DNA of 34,249 nt from Actinomadura logoneensis. GTDB taxonomy: Bacteria; Actinomycetota; Actinomycetes; Streptosporangiales; Streptosporangiaceae. Position numbers and translations under genes: made by a program. Position 1 is the first letter of the stretch, and each line of letters starts with the position of its first letter. Below, one piece after another: positions 1 through 7,953 of the stretch. The notes under the pieces are model-generated. The model worked only from the letters and a program-made list of their open reading frames with translations, was not told where the DNA came from and did no database searches. The stretch spans positions 1 to 34,249 of the forward strand of contig NZ_QURH01000121.1 in NCBI RefSeq assembly GCF_003428695.1, written 5' to 3'.

Positions 1-18
1 GTCGTGCCCGGCCACCCG

Positions 19-61
19 CGGCGCGCCGTCCGTCCCGGTCGGGGGCGCGGACGGCGCGCCG
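19..61 (-). terminator. Hairpin after potC
   Basis: A perfect inverted repeat has arms at 19-32 and 48-61 (CGGCGCGCCGTCCG and its complement) and a 15-base loop. It starts five bases beyond the potC stop codon. No clear U tract follows before the window edge, so it is a GC-type terminator or a 3'-end stabilising stem. It marks the end of the potABCD transcript. Confidence 0.6.
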
Positions 62-65
62 GCGG

Positions 66-920
66 TCAGGTGCGGCGCGCGCCGCGCCGGGCGGAGATCA
101 CGGCCAGCACCACGCCGGCCGCGAAGATCAGGGTTCCCATCACGTTGACCTGCGGCGGCGTGCCGGTGCGGGTGGAGGCGTACACCCACAGCGGGAACGT
201 CACCGTCGAGCCGCTGGTGAAGTTGGTGATGACGAAGTCGTCGACCGACAGGGCGAAGGCGAGCAGCGCCCCCGACATCACGCCCGGCATGATCATCGGC
301 AGGGTGACCAGCCGGAACGTCGCGACCGGTCCGGCCCCCAGGTCCTTGGCGGCCTCCTCCACCCGCGGGTCCAGGCCGACCGCCCGGGCCCGGACGGTCA
401 CCGCGACGAACGAGATCGAGAACATGACGTGCGCGAGCAGGACCGTCCAGTAGCCGCGCGGCAGGTCGAGGCTGACGAACATCGAGAGCAGCGACGCGCC
501 CATGACGATCTCCGGGCAGGAGATCGCGGCGAACAGCACCAGGTTCGTCACGCCCTTGCCGCGGAACCGGAACCGGCCGAGCGCGAGCCCGGCGAACGTC
601 CCGAGGACGGTCGTGATCACGGTGCTGAGCAGCGCGATCGAGAGCGAGTTCCAGAGCGCCCGGGTGAGGTCGCCCTTGTCGAACAGGTGCCGGTACCAGC
701 GGAGCGTGAAGCCCTCCCACTGGAAGTTCTGCTTGCTGTGGGTGTCGTTGAACCCGAACACGATCATGATGGCGATGGGCAGCATCAGCCACGCGATGAT
801 CAGCCAGGTGTAGATCCGCAGCCCGAGGCCGTCCCGCTCGATCCGGCGCCGCCGACGCCGGACGGCGGCCGACTGCTCCGGCTTGCGCGGCTTCTGTGGC
901 TTGTCCAGTGTCGTGGTCAT
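66..920 (-). CDS. potC: Polyamine ABC transporter permease PotC
   Basis: Inner-membrane permease subunit of a spermidine/putrescine importer, 284 residues, the usual family length. After an arginine-rich cytoplasmic start (a run of six R near residue 20) there is a first membrane segment (TWLIIAWLMLPIAIMIVF), then the typical MetI-like core. The EAA loop is visible as VEEAAKDLGAGPVATFRLVTLP, the surface that contacts the ATPase PotA. About six membrane segments are predicted by eye. The ATG overlaps the potB stop by four bases (ATGA), so the two permeases are translationally coupled. It is the last gene of potA-potD-potB-potC. Family assignment is firm; the exact polyamine is inferred from the neighbouring aldehyde dehydrogenase. 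Confidence 0.93.
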   Translation of the reverse strand: MTTTLDKPQKPRKPEQSAAVRRRRRRIERDGLGLRIYTWLIIAWLMLPIAIMIVFGFNDTHSKQNFQWEGFTLRWYRHLFDKGDLTRALWNSLSIALLSTVITTVLGTFAGLALGRFRFRGKGVTNLVLFAAISCPEIVMGASLLSMFVSLDLPRGYWTVLLAHVMFSISFVAVTVRARAVGLDPRVEEAAKDLGAGPVATFRLVTLPMIMPGVMSGALLAFALSVDDFVITNFTSGSTVTFPLWVYASTRTGTPPQVNVMGTLIFAAGVVLAVISARRGARRT

Positions 921-1780
921 CGTCCCGCCGCCTCCAGAACGTCCTCGGTGCCCAGCGCCCGGGCGTAGGCGAAGATCCCGACGAGCAGCAGCGCCATCAG
1001 CGAGAACGACAGCGCCGACGCCAGCGCGTACGAGCTGTTGTCGAAGTACTCGGTGCGGATGATGTGGCCGATCATCACGTTGTTCGGGCCGCCGAGCACC
1101 TCGGAGTTGACGTAGTCGGACGCCACCGGCACGAACGTCATGATCACCCCGGCGAACACGCCCGGCAGCGACAGCGGCAGGACGACCCGCAGGAACGCCT
1201 GCGTCCGGCCCGCGTACAGGTCGTAGGACGCCTCGATGACCCGGTAGTCGATCCGCTCCAGCGCCACATAGATCGGCAGCACCATGAACGGCAGGAAGTT
1301 GTAGGTCAGCCCGGAGACCACGGCGAACCCGCTGTCCAGGATATGGAAGTCCTTCGGCAGCAGCCCGTGGCTCCGCAGCGGTCCGAGCAGCGGCCCGTTG
1401 TCGGTGAGGACGAGCTTCCACGCGAGCGTCCGCAGCACGAACGACACGAAGAACGGCAGGAGCAGCAGGAACAGGTACGTCGACTTGCGCCGTCCGCCCT
1501 TGAACGCGATCCAGTAGGCGGCCGGGTAGGCGAGCGCGATGCACGCGACCGTCGCCAGCAGGCCGTACCAGAGCGACCGCACCAGCTTGTCGCCGTAGGT
1601 GTGGAACCCGTCGGCGTAGTTCTGCCAGTGCCAGGTCTGCTTGAACCCGTCGATGATGTTCCCGGTCATCAGCGACACCGAGAGCATGAACACCAGCGGG
1701 ACGACGAAGAACACCGCCATCCACAGCCCGCCCGGCAGGATCATCAGGTACGGGGTCAGCGCCTTGCGCAGCCGTGCCAT
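917..1780 (-). CDS. potB: Polyamine ABC transporter permease PotB
   Basis: First permease subunit of the importer, 287 residues. The start MARLRKALTPYLMILPGGLW leads into the first membrane helix. The EAA loop appears as VIEASYDLYAGRTQAFLRVVLPLSLPG, and the family phrase NFLPFMVLPIYVALE is present. The ATG lies three bases after the potD stop, with a G-rich ribosome site (GGGGG) just upstream. It heterodimerises with PotC to form the channel. Alternative substrates such as other PotB-type amines cannot be excluded from sequence. Confidence 0.93.
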   Translation of the reverse strand: MARLRKALTPYLMILPGGLWMAVFFVVPLVFMLSVSLMTGNIIDGFKQTWHWQNYADGFHTYGDKLVRSLWYGLLATVACIALAYPAAYWIAFKGGRRKSTYLFLLLLPFFVSFVLRTLAWKLVLTDNGPLLGPLRSHGLLPKDFHILDSGFAVVSGLTYNFLPFMVLPIYVALERIDYRVIEASYDLYAGRTQAFLRVVLPLSLPGVFAGVIMTFVPVASDYVNSEVLGGPNNVMIGHIIRTEYFDNSSYALASALSFSLMALLLVGIFAYARALGTEDVLEAAGR

Positions 1781-1783
1781 CGC

Positions 1784-3016
1784 TCAGGCCCCCTGCGGGA
1801 TCGTCTGGAAGACCTTCTGGTAGCGCGGCAGCTCGGCGTTGCTGAGCGCCCGGTAGGTCCGCAGCTTGGCGTACTCCTCCGCGCTGGGGAAGATCAGCGG
1901 GCTGGTCGCGAGCCGGTCGAGGTCCGCCTTGTCCTTGCCGGTGGCCGCCGCGGCCTGCCGCCTGATGACGTCCTGGACGCCCGGCACCGGCGTGACGTAG
2001 TTGATGAACTCGGTCAGCGGCGCGTTGTTGCGCGGCTCGTACAGCCAGTCCATCAGCCGGATGGCGTCCACGGGGTTGGCGGCGGTCTTCGGCAGCATCA
2101 TGCAGTCGCTCCAGATGGTGCCGCCCTCCTTGGGCACCACGAACTTCACGTCGGGGCTGGACAGCGTGTACACGTCGCCGGACCAGGCCATCGTCAGCCA
2201 CACGTCGCCCTTGGTGACGGCGTCGATGTAGCCCTGCTCGTAGTACTTGCGGACGATCCCCTTGTCGCGCTGGCCGCGCAGGACCTCCCCGGCCCGCTTC
2301 CAGTCGGCCTCGGTGGACTTCTCCGGATCGGCGCCGACCGCGAACATGCCGAAGTTCCCGAGTTCCTGCGAGTCGCTCATCATCCCGACCCGGCCCTTGT
2401 ACTTCGGGTCGAAGAGCTGCTGGACGCTGGTGATCGGCTCCTTCACGTACCTGGTGTTGTAGGCGATCCCCGTCAGGCCCGACATGTACGGGACGCTGAA
2501 GACGTTCTGCGGGTCGTAGGCCCGCCGCTTCGCCTTCTCGCTCGCGTACCGGGCGAAGTTCGGCAGCCGCCGGTGGTCGAGCGGCGCGAGGTAGCCGAGC
2601 TCGACCAGCTGGGTGAACTGGATGCCGTTGGTGACCACCATCAGGTCGAACCCGATCGACTGGTTCGCGGCCAGCGGCGCCTGGATCTTCCCGAACCAGT
2701 CCGCGGCCTCCTGGATGGCCTCCTTGTAGGTGACCGAGATCCCGGTCTCCTTGCTGAACTGCTTGATCGTCGAGTGGTCGTCCTCCATGTAGCCGGGCCA
2801 GTTCGCCCAGTTCACATGGCCCTTCCCGGTGCGTCCGCGCCAGTACGCGTCGATGTCGGCCTGGGTGACGACGCCGTTCCCGCCCCGTCCGGGGATGCCG
2901 CACCCCGAGAGCGCGGCGGCGCCCGCCACCGCCCCCACGGCCCCGAGGAACCCGCGCCGCGTCGTCAGCCCGCGCAGCAGGGCCGGGTCCGGCGCCGGGC
3001 GCGGCCGGCCCCTCAC
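1784..3016 (-). CDS. potD: Polyamine-binding lipoprotein PotD
   Basis: Extracytoplasmic solute-binding protein that delivers polyamine to PotBC. I place the start at a GTG whose first bases overlap the potA stop (GTGA), giving 410 residues; an upstream ATG at 3064 would extend it into potA without a better ribosome site. The N-terminus carries a twin-arginine motif (TTRRGFLGA, R20-R21), a hydrophobic stretch and a lipobox LSGC with Cys39, so it is predicted to be a Tat-exported lipoprotein. The mature part has family phrases such as VNWANWPGYMEDDHSTIKQF, YNTRYVK and VWLTMAWSGDVY. Substrate choice between spermidine and putrescine cannot be read here. Confidence 0.92.
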   Translation of the reverse strand: MRGRPRPAPDPALLRGLTTRRGFLGAVGAVAGAAALSGCGIPGRGGNGVVTQADIDAYWRGRTGKGHVNWANWPGYMEDDHSTIKQFSKETGISVTYKEAIQEAADWFGKIQAPLAANQSIGFDLMVVTNGIQFTQLVELGYLAPLDHRRLPNFARYASEKAKRRAYDPQNVFSVPYMSGLTGIAYNTRYVKEPITSVQQLFDPKYKGRVGMMSDSQELGNFGMFAVGADPEKSTEADWKRAGEVLRGQRDKGIVRKYYEQGYIDAVTKGDVWLTMAWSGDVYTLSSPDVKFVVPKEGGTIWSDCMMLPKTAANPVDAIRLMDWLYEPRNNAPLTEFINYVTPVPGVQDVIRRQAAAATGKDKADLDRLATSPLIFPSAEEYAKLRTYRALSNAELPRYQKVFQTIPQGA

Positions 3017-4173
3017 TCCGGGCTCCCGAGCAGGTAGGAGTGCTGCGGCTCCCAGGACAGCCACACCCGGTCGCCGCGGCGCGCGACGTCCTCGGCGTTC
3101 ATGGCGTTCTGGACGAAGACCACGACCTCCGCGCCGCCGTCCGTCGTGACGTTGTAGTTGGTGGAGGTGCCGAGGTACACGACCTCGCTGACCCGTCCGG
3201 GCACCCGGCTCAGCCCGTCGTCCGGCCGGTCCGCGGTGATCTGCATCTTCTCCGGCCGGACGGTCAGCTCCACGGCGTCCCCGGCCGTGACGCTCCGCCC
3301 GTCCCCCAGCAGCGCCACGATGCGTCCGCCGTCCCCGTGCCGCAGGACCGCCTGCCCGGCCCCGCCCTCCACGGCCTCCCCGCCCAGCAGGTTGGACGTG
3401 CCGATGAACCCGGCGACGAACTTGGTGGCCGGGCGCTCGTAGATCTCCCGCGGCGACCCGAGCTGCTCGACCAGCCCGTCGTTCATCACCGCGATCCGGT
3501 CCGACATGGTCAGGGCCTCGCCCTGGTCGTGCGTGACGTACACGAACGTGATGCCGACCTCGCGCTGGATCCGCTTCAGCTCGACCTGCATGGCCTGGCG
3601 CAGCTTCAGGTCGAGGGCGCCGAGCGGCTCGTCCAGCAGCAGCGCCCGCGGCCGGTTCACCAGCGCCCGGGCCAGCGCGACCCGCTGCTGCTGCCCGCCG
3701 GACAGCTCCGCCGGACGCCGCTTCTCCCGGCCGGCCAGGTCGACGATCTCCAGCATCGCGGCGACGCGCTCGGCGATCTCGGCCTTGGGCGTGCGCCTGC
3801 GGCGCAGCCCGAACGCCACGTTCTCGAACACGCTCATGTGCGGGAACAGCGCGTACGACTGGAACACCATGTTCACGTCGCGCCGGTTGGCGGGCACCCC
3901 CGTGACGGACTCGCCGTGCAGGTAGACCTCGCCCGCCGTCGGCTCCTCGAAGCCGGCGATCATCCGCATCGTGGTCGTCTTGCCGCAGCCGGACGGCCCG
4001 AGCAGGGAGAAGAACTCGCCCTGCCCGATCGCGAGATCCACCTTCCGGACGGCCGGCACGGTCTCGCCGTGCGCGTGGTACTCCTTGCGCACCCCGGCGA
4101 GCTCGATCGCGGGAACGGCGTCCCCGGCACGCCCGGGGTCGTCGCGCAGGGGCGCGTGCTGGGTCTCGGTCAT
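3013..4173 (-). CDS. potA: Polyamine ABC transporter ATPase PotA
   Basis: Cytoplasmic ATPase of the importer, 386 residues, normal for PotA. Walker A is GPSGCGKTT (from residue 59), the Q-loop is VFQSYALFPHM (Q105), the signature is LSGGQQQR (from 157), Walker B is ALLLDEP (178-183) and the switch histidine is in VTHDQGEA (H215). A TOBE-type C-terminal region follows (about 290-386, including TVRPEKM), as in importers that sense substrate or regulators. The ATG start is preceded by potential in-frame upstream codons but nothing that looks like family sequence. It is the first gene of the four-gene operon and overlaps potD by four bases. Confidence 0.95.
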   Translation of the reverse strand: MTETQHAPLRDDPGRAGDAVPAIELAGVRKEYHAHGETVPAVRKVDLAIGQGEFFSLLGPSGCGKTTTMRMIAGFEEPTAGEVYLHGESVTGVPANRRDVNMVFQSYALFPHMSVFENVAFGLRRRRTPKAEIAERVAAMLEIVDLAGREKRRPAELSGGQQQRVALARALVNRPRALLLDEPLGALDLKLRQAMQVELKRIQREVGITFVYVTHDQGEALTMSDRIAVMNDGLVEQLGSPREIYERPATKFVAGFIGTSNLLGGEAVEGGAGQAVLRHGDGGRIVALLGDGRSVTAGDAVELTVRPEKMQITADRPDDGLSRVPGRVSEVVYLGTSTNYNVTTDGGAEVVVFVQNAMNAEDVARRGDRVWLSWEPQHSYLLGSPE

Positions 4174-4862
4174 GACACGGTCCTTCACGGGGATCGGAGT
4201 GCGGCGCTCCCTGGACGGAACGCCTGGGGGGTGGGCCTCTCCCGCGCGGGGTTCGGCCGCCGGCCGGTCCCGGGAGGGGGTCCGACCTGGGAGGACGCGC
4301 CGAAGCGACGTCCAGATGCTATGCGCCGGAGCGGATCCGCCCTCCGCCCCGACGACCGACGCACGTGCCGTCCGCCGTGCTCCGGCGGAGCACGGCCGCC
4401 CTGCCCGGCCGCCGGAATCCCGCCGGCCGGCGGCCCGCACCGTGATCACCTGCGAGTCGCGAGGACGGAGCGCGGCTTCGGGGTCGGGATCTTCCTGCCG
4501 CCGAAGGTGCGCGGAGAGTCCGGCCCGAACGGACGGGCGTCCGTGGCCGGTCCGCCCGACCGGGCGCGCCGCCCCGCCGACCGGTCCGGCCGGCGGGACG
4601 ACAGTGGCGGGGGCGGGCCTGGGAGGTGGACGACATGACTCAGCGTTCCGGAGGACGCCCGTCCCGCCACGTCGCCCCTCCCTTCGTTCCGAGGGGCGGG
4701 CTGCGGAGGGGACGGACAGGGCGGCTGGGAGGTGAGCGTTCTCAGGAACGCCCGGCCGGGTGCCCCGCCCGCCGACGGCGGCCGGGGCAGGAGCGGAAGC
4801 GGGCGCGGGGTCGGCCGAGTGCGGAGCGGCCTGGCCCGGCAGGCCGCCGGACGACCGCCGGG
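4174..4862. other. Gap between potA and the aldehyde dehydrogenase
   Basis: About 690 bases without a gene I can support. Open frames here are very rich in Arg, Gly and Pro with no family signal. Two stem-loops are visible: CGCCCCTC / GAGGGGCG at 4673-4680 and 4691-4698, and GCGTTC / GAACGC at 4736-4741 and 4746-4751. They lie downstream of the aldehyde dehydrogenase stop on its strand and may end that transcript. The potA promoter should be in this gap. A weak -10-like TAGCAT (minus strand, near 4316-4321) is the best I see, with no good -35. Confidence 0.4.
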
Positions 4863-6308
4863 TCAGGCGCCGATGTAGTGCATGACGTGCTTGATCCGGG
4901 TGTAGTCCTCCACTCCGTACATCGACATGTCCTTGCCGTAGCCGGAGTGCTTGAAGCCGCCGTGCGGCATCTCCGACACGAACGGGATGTGCGTGTTGAC
5001 CCAGACGGCCCCGAAGTCGAGCGCCCTGGTCATCCGCATGGCGCGGCCGTGGTCGCGGGTCCACACGCTCGCGGACAGGCCGTACCTGACGTCGTTGGCC
5101 CACCGCACGGCCTGCTCCTCGTCCGAGAAGCGCTGCACGGTGATGACCGGGCCGAAGATCTCGTTCTGGACCATCTCGTCGTCCTGGCGCAGGCCGCTGA
5201 CGACGGTCGGGGCGAAGAAGTAACCGCGGTCGCCGACCCGCCCGCCGCCGGCCTCCACGCGGGCGTGGTCGGGCGCGCGGTCGATGAACCCCTTGACCCG
5301 CTCCAGCTGGTCCTGGCTGTTGACCGGCCCGTAGTCGGCGTCGGCGTCGGGGTTCGGCGGGCCGACCGTCGTGCCGCGCGCGGCCTCGGCGAGCGCGGCG
5401 GTGAAGTCGTCCGCCAGGCGCTCGGCCACCAGGACGCGCGTCGCCGCGGTGCAGTCCTGCCCGGCGTTGAAGAACCCGGCCCCCGCGATGCCCTGGGCGG
5501 CGGACTCGACGTCGGCGTCGTCGAAGACCACGACCGGGGCCTTGCCGCCCAGCTCCAGGTGGACGCGCTTGAGGTCGTCGGCCGCCGCGCGGGCGACCTC
5601 CATCCCGGCCCGGACGCTGCCGGTGATCGACACCATCTGCGGGGTCGGGTGCGCGACCAGCGCCCGTCCGGTGTCACGGTCGCCGCACACCACGTTGAAC
5701 ACGCCCGGCGGCAGGAACTCCGCGGCGATCTCCGCGAGCAGCAGCGTGCTCGCCGGAGTGGTGTCGGACGGCTTCAGCACCACCGTGTTGCCCGCCGCGA
5801 TCGCCGGCCCGAACTTCCAGACCGCCATCATCATCGGATAGTTCCACGGGGTGACCTGCGCGCACACCCCGATCGGCTCGCGTCGGACCGAGGAGGTGTG
5901 GTCGGCCATGTACTCCGCGGTCGCCTTGCCCTCCAGGATGCGCCCGGCCCCGGCGAAGAACCGCAGGTTGTCCACCATCGGCGGGATCTCCTCGTCCGCC
6001 GTCAGCCGCAGCGGCTTGCCGGTGTCCCGCGACTCGGCGGCGACCAGCTCGTCCGCGCGCGCCTCGACGGCGTCGGCGAACCGGAGCAGCGCGAGGGACC
6101 GGTCCTTGGGTGTCGCGTCCCGCCAGCCGGGGAAGGCGTCGGCCGCCGCGCGGAAGGCGGCGTCCACGTCACCGGCGCCCGAGTTGGGCGAGGCGGCCCA
6201 CACCTCACCGGTGCTGGGGTCGACCACCTCCAGCGTCCCGCCGTCCTTGGCGTCGACGTACTCGCCGCCGATAAAGTTGCGCAGCCTGATCGCCTGCTCG
6301 CTGGTCAT
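4863..6308 (-). CDS. Aminobutyraldehyde-type aldehyde dehydrogenase
   Basis: NAD(P)-dependent aldehyde dehydrogenase of 481 residues, most like the gamma-aminobutyraldehyde/betaine-aldehyde group that oxidises the aldehyde left after putrescine transamination to GABA. The family landmarks are VTPWNYP (N157), LKPSDTTP, the nucleotide-binding ITGSVRAG, the general base in LELGGKAP (E252) and the nucleophile in GQDCTAA (C286), followed by EIFGPV. The ATG start has the usual N-terminus FIGGEYVDA. It sits beside potABCD on the same strand and is divergent from a Lrp-type regulator, which supports a role in polyamine catabolism. No aminotransferase or amine oxidase is in the window, so the pathway is incomplete here. 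Confidence 0.88.
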   Translation of the reverse strand: MTSEQAIRLRNFIGGEYVDAKDGGTLEVVDPSTGEVWAASPNSGAGDVDAAFRAAADAFPGWRDATPKDRSLALLRFADAVEARADELVAAESRDTGKPLRLTADEEIPPMVDNLRFFAGAGRILEGKATAEYMADHTSSVRREPIGVCAQVTPWNYPMMMAVWKFGPAIAAGNTVVLKPSDTTPASTLLLAEIAAEFLPPGVFNVVCGDRDTGRALVAHPTPQMVSITGSVRAGMEVARAAADDLKRVHLELGGKAPVVVFDDADVESAAQGIAGAGFFNAGQDCTAATRVLVAERLADDFTAALAEAARGTTVGPPNPDADADYGPVNSQDQLERVKGFIDRAPDHARVEAGGGRVGDRGYFFAPTVVSGLRQDDEMVQNEIFGPVITVQRFSDEEQAVRWANDVRYGLSASVWTRDHGRAMRMTRALDFGAVWVNTHIPFVSEMPHGGFKHSGYGKDMSMYGVEDYTRIKHVMHYIGA

Positions 6309-6371
6309 CGCCGACCCCTTCCCTGATGGCCACCGCAGCCGGAACCGTCGTTGGCCCGACCCTTACAGAGG

Positions 6372-6406
6372 TTGTCCGCTTTGACAAGGGATTCCGTTGT
6401 TACGAT
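6372..6406. promoter_or_regulatory. Divergent promoter and operator candidate
   Basis: The 167-base gap between the dehydrogenase and the Lrp-type gene has an inverted repeat TTGTC-N6-GACAA at 6372-6387. Its right half doubles as a -35-like TTGACA for the rightward gene (6381-6386), with TACGAT at 6401-6406 as a poorly spaced -10 (14 bases). On the other strand TTGTCA with TAAGGG 16 bases on is a candidate for the dehydrogenase. Both promoters would share one operator, fitting control by the adjacent regulator. Inferred from pattern only. Confidence 0.4.
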
Positions 6407-6475
6407 CGAGTTTCACGACTGAATCCACACCCCAACCCCCATCCAGCCCATGATGCCGCAGCAAGGAGACGCACC

Positions 6476-6976
6476 ATGACGGACCGCTCCCCGGAGCGCC
6501 GCCCGCCCGCGGGCGGCGCCCGCCGCACCGCCGTCCCGCTCGACGAGACCGCCAAGCAGATCATCGAGCAGCTCCAGCAGGACGGCCGCCGCTCCTACGC
6601 CGCGATCGGCAAGGCCGTCGGCCTCTCCGAGGCCGCCGTCCGCCAGCGCGTCCAGAAGCTCCTGGACACCGGCGTCATGCAGATCGTCGGCGTCACCGAC
6701 CCCCTCATGCTCGGCTTCTCCCGCCAGATGATGATCGGCGTCAAGTGCGAGGGCGACCTGGAGAAGATCGCCGACGCCCTCGCCGCCATCGAGGCCATCG
6801 ACTACGTCGTGATCACGGCCGGCTCCTTCGACATCCTCGTCGAACTGGTCTGCGAGGACGACGAGCAGCTCCTCGAACTCCTCGGCCGCATCCGCGCCGT
6901 CCCCGGCGTCGTCTCCACCGAGAGCTTCGTCTACCTGAAGCTCCGCAAGCAGACCTACACCTGGGGAACCCACTAG
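6476..6976 (+). CDS. Lrp/AsnC family transcriptional regulator
   Basis: DNA-binding regulator of 166 residues, typical for the family. After a short charged N-terminus there is a winged HTH (LDETAKQIIEQLQQDGRRSYAAIGKAVGLSEAAVRQRVQKLLDTGVM in the published family sense, residues about 22-68), then the RAM/AsnC ligand-binding domain (residues about 85-160), which in this family binds amino acids and drives octamer formation. The ATG is preceded by AAGGAGA. The gene is divergent from the aldehyde dehydrogenase and potABCD, so local control of polyamine or GABA metabolism is the natural inference. The effector cannot be read from the sequence. Confidence 0.92.
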   Translation: MTDRSPERRPPAGGARRTAVPLDETAKQIIEQLQQDGRRSYAAIGKAVGLSEAAVRQRVQKLLDTGVMQIVGVTDPLMLGFSRQMMIGVKCEGDLEKIADALAAIEAIDYVVITAGSFDILVELVCEDDEQLLELLGRIRAVPGVVSTESFVYLKLRKQTYTWGTH

Positions 6977-7338
6977 ACCCAGCGACCCCGCCCCCGCCAC
7001 CCTGCACCCGCAAGAAAAGCCCCCGCCGCAACGCCTCCCTCACCCCTCACGCTCGGAGCCTCCGCCCAAGCCCCCGCCGCAACGCCTCCCTCAGCCCTCA
7101 CGCTCGGAGCCTCCGCCCAAGTCCGCCCCCGCCTCCTCAGTTCCAACGGCCGGAGCCTCCGCCCAAGTGCTGCGGCGCGCACCGTCGAGCTACCCGAAGC
7201 GCTGCGCAGCCGCCGGAAGCGAAACTTCACGCACATGGGGCACCCGTCCCACGCGCAGGGGACTTCCTGGCCTTCTCGCCAACAGACGCACCAGCCGGTG
7301 GTGCTCTTGAGTCGACCCGTGGTCGCTCTTGAGTCGGC
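6977..7338. other. Gap with tandem repeats, Lrp-type gene to HIT gene
   Basis: This 362-base stretch separates two convergent genes. It holds a tandem repeat (7021-7167, listed separately), and a 12-base direct repeat GCTCTTGAGTCG at 7303-7314 and 7325-7336 just beyond the HIT stop. No protein family is recognisable in it. The strand bias of the pyrimidine-rich text (C-rich on +) is unlike the coding regions around it. Confidence 0.5.
7021..7167. repeat. 51-bp tandem repeat, two full copies and a remnant
   Basis: Two nearly identical 51-base units start with AACGCCTCCCTCA at 7030 and 7081 and differ at very few positions. A third partial copy keeps only the tail CGGAGCCTCCGCCCAAG (at 7054, 7105 and 7151; spacings 51 and 46). 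The unit length is a multiple of three, so the leftward frame reads as a 17-residue protein repeat, but that frame has no ribosome site or family signal. Probably noncoding. Confidence 0.75.
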
Positions 7339-7758
7339 TCAGCCGAGCGCGGCACGCAGAGTGGCGGCGAACTTCGCGGCCTCCTCGTCGGACTCGTACT
7401 TGTGCCGAGGCCAGAAGAATCCCTTAAGCCCGTCCTTCGGGTTCCGTGGGACGACATGGACATGCAGGTGAGGGACGCTCTGGCTGATGCGATTGTTGGC
7501 CGCCACGAACGATCCCGCCGCCCCGAGCTCGCTCTCCATCACCGCCGCCAGCCGACGCGCCTGGACGAAGAAGGGCCCGACCTGCTCTTCAGGCAGATCG
7601 ATCAACGTTTCGTGATGCTCCCGCGGCACCAGCAGCGTGTGCCCCTTGAACAGCGGTCGCGTGTCCAGAAACGCCATCGCCTCCGGAGCGTCCAACACCA
7701 CATGCGCCGGATGCTCGCCCCGAATGATCTCGCAGAACACACACGCCTTGTCCACCAT
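7339..7758 (-). CDS. HIT family nucleotide hydrolase
   Basis: Small cytoplasmic histidine-triad protein of 139 residues that would hydrolyse or transfer nucleotidyl groups (Hint/Fhit-like). The triad is HLHVHVV (H97, H99, H101), and a CxxC pair (C6, C9) near the start with downstream histidines suggests the zinc-binding subgroup. I chose the second ATG (MVDKACVFCEI), which has GGGTGGGG upstream and matches family N-termini, over one seven codons earlier. It stands alone, convergent with the Lrp-type gene and divergent from the ABC exporter. The substrate is unknown. Confidence 0.9.
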   Translation of the reverse strand: MVDKACVFCEIIRGEHPAHVVLDAPEAMAFLDTRPLFKGHTLLVPREHHETLIDLPEEQVGPFFVQARRLAAVMESELGAAGSFVAANNRISQSVPHLHVHVVPRNPKDGLKGFFWPRHKYESDEEAAKFAATLRAALG

Positions 7759-7938
7759 CAACCCCACCCTTCCCAGCACCGCCCACCATCCACGCCCGCC
7801 CGAACATCATCCGCCCCCGCCATCCCACCAATCCAACCCAGCGGCCCCAGACCTCCAGCCGCCCGGTCCTGACGCGCGCCCACGCCCACCAAGGCCGACC
7901 AGTGGTCCGGTCTCACGCCCTCTTTAGCTCGCCCTCTG

Positions 7939-7953
7939 TAGCGTGCGGGCCCT
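7939..7953 (+). promoter_or_regulatory. Candidate promoter giving a leaderless mRNA
   Basis: A -10-like TAGCGT at 7939-7944 ends nine bases before the ATG of the ABC ATPase, and there is no purine-rich ribosome site in front of that ATG. Transcription would then begin at or within a few bases of the A of ATG. Leaderless mRNAs are common in actinobacteria. The -35 is not clear (TTTAGC or CTCTTT upstream). Confidence 0.4.

Noticed and set aside
66..2903. A 945-codon open frame across potC, potB and potD on the minus strand
   Set aside because: Only its last part is the real potC; the rest is the wrong frame of potB and potD and is R/P/G-rich without family sequence.
896..3037. Long rightward open frame opposite potB-potD (and similar ones opposite potA, rlmN, cdsA, pyrH and rpsB)
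   Set aside because: High-GC DNA produces long antisense frames; composition and codon bias show they mirror the real genes.
4319..4636. Small open frames in the gap between potA and the aldehyde dehydrogenase
   Set aside because: Arg/Gly/Pro-rich composition on both strands, no ribosome site and no recognisable motif.
6973..7236. Leftward frame encoding a 17-residue repeat protein
   Set aside because: No ribosome site or homologous feature; it results from a 51-base tandem repeat whose length is a multiple of three.
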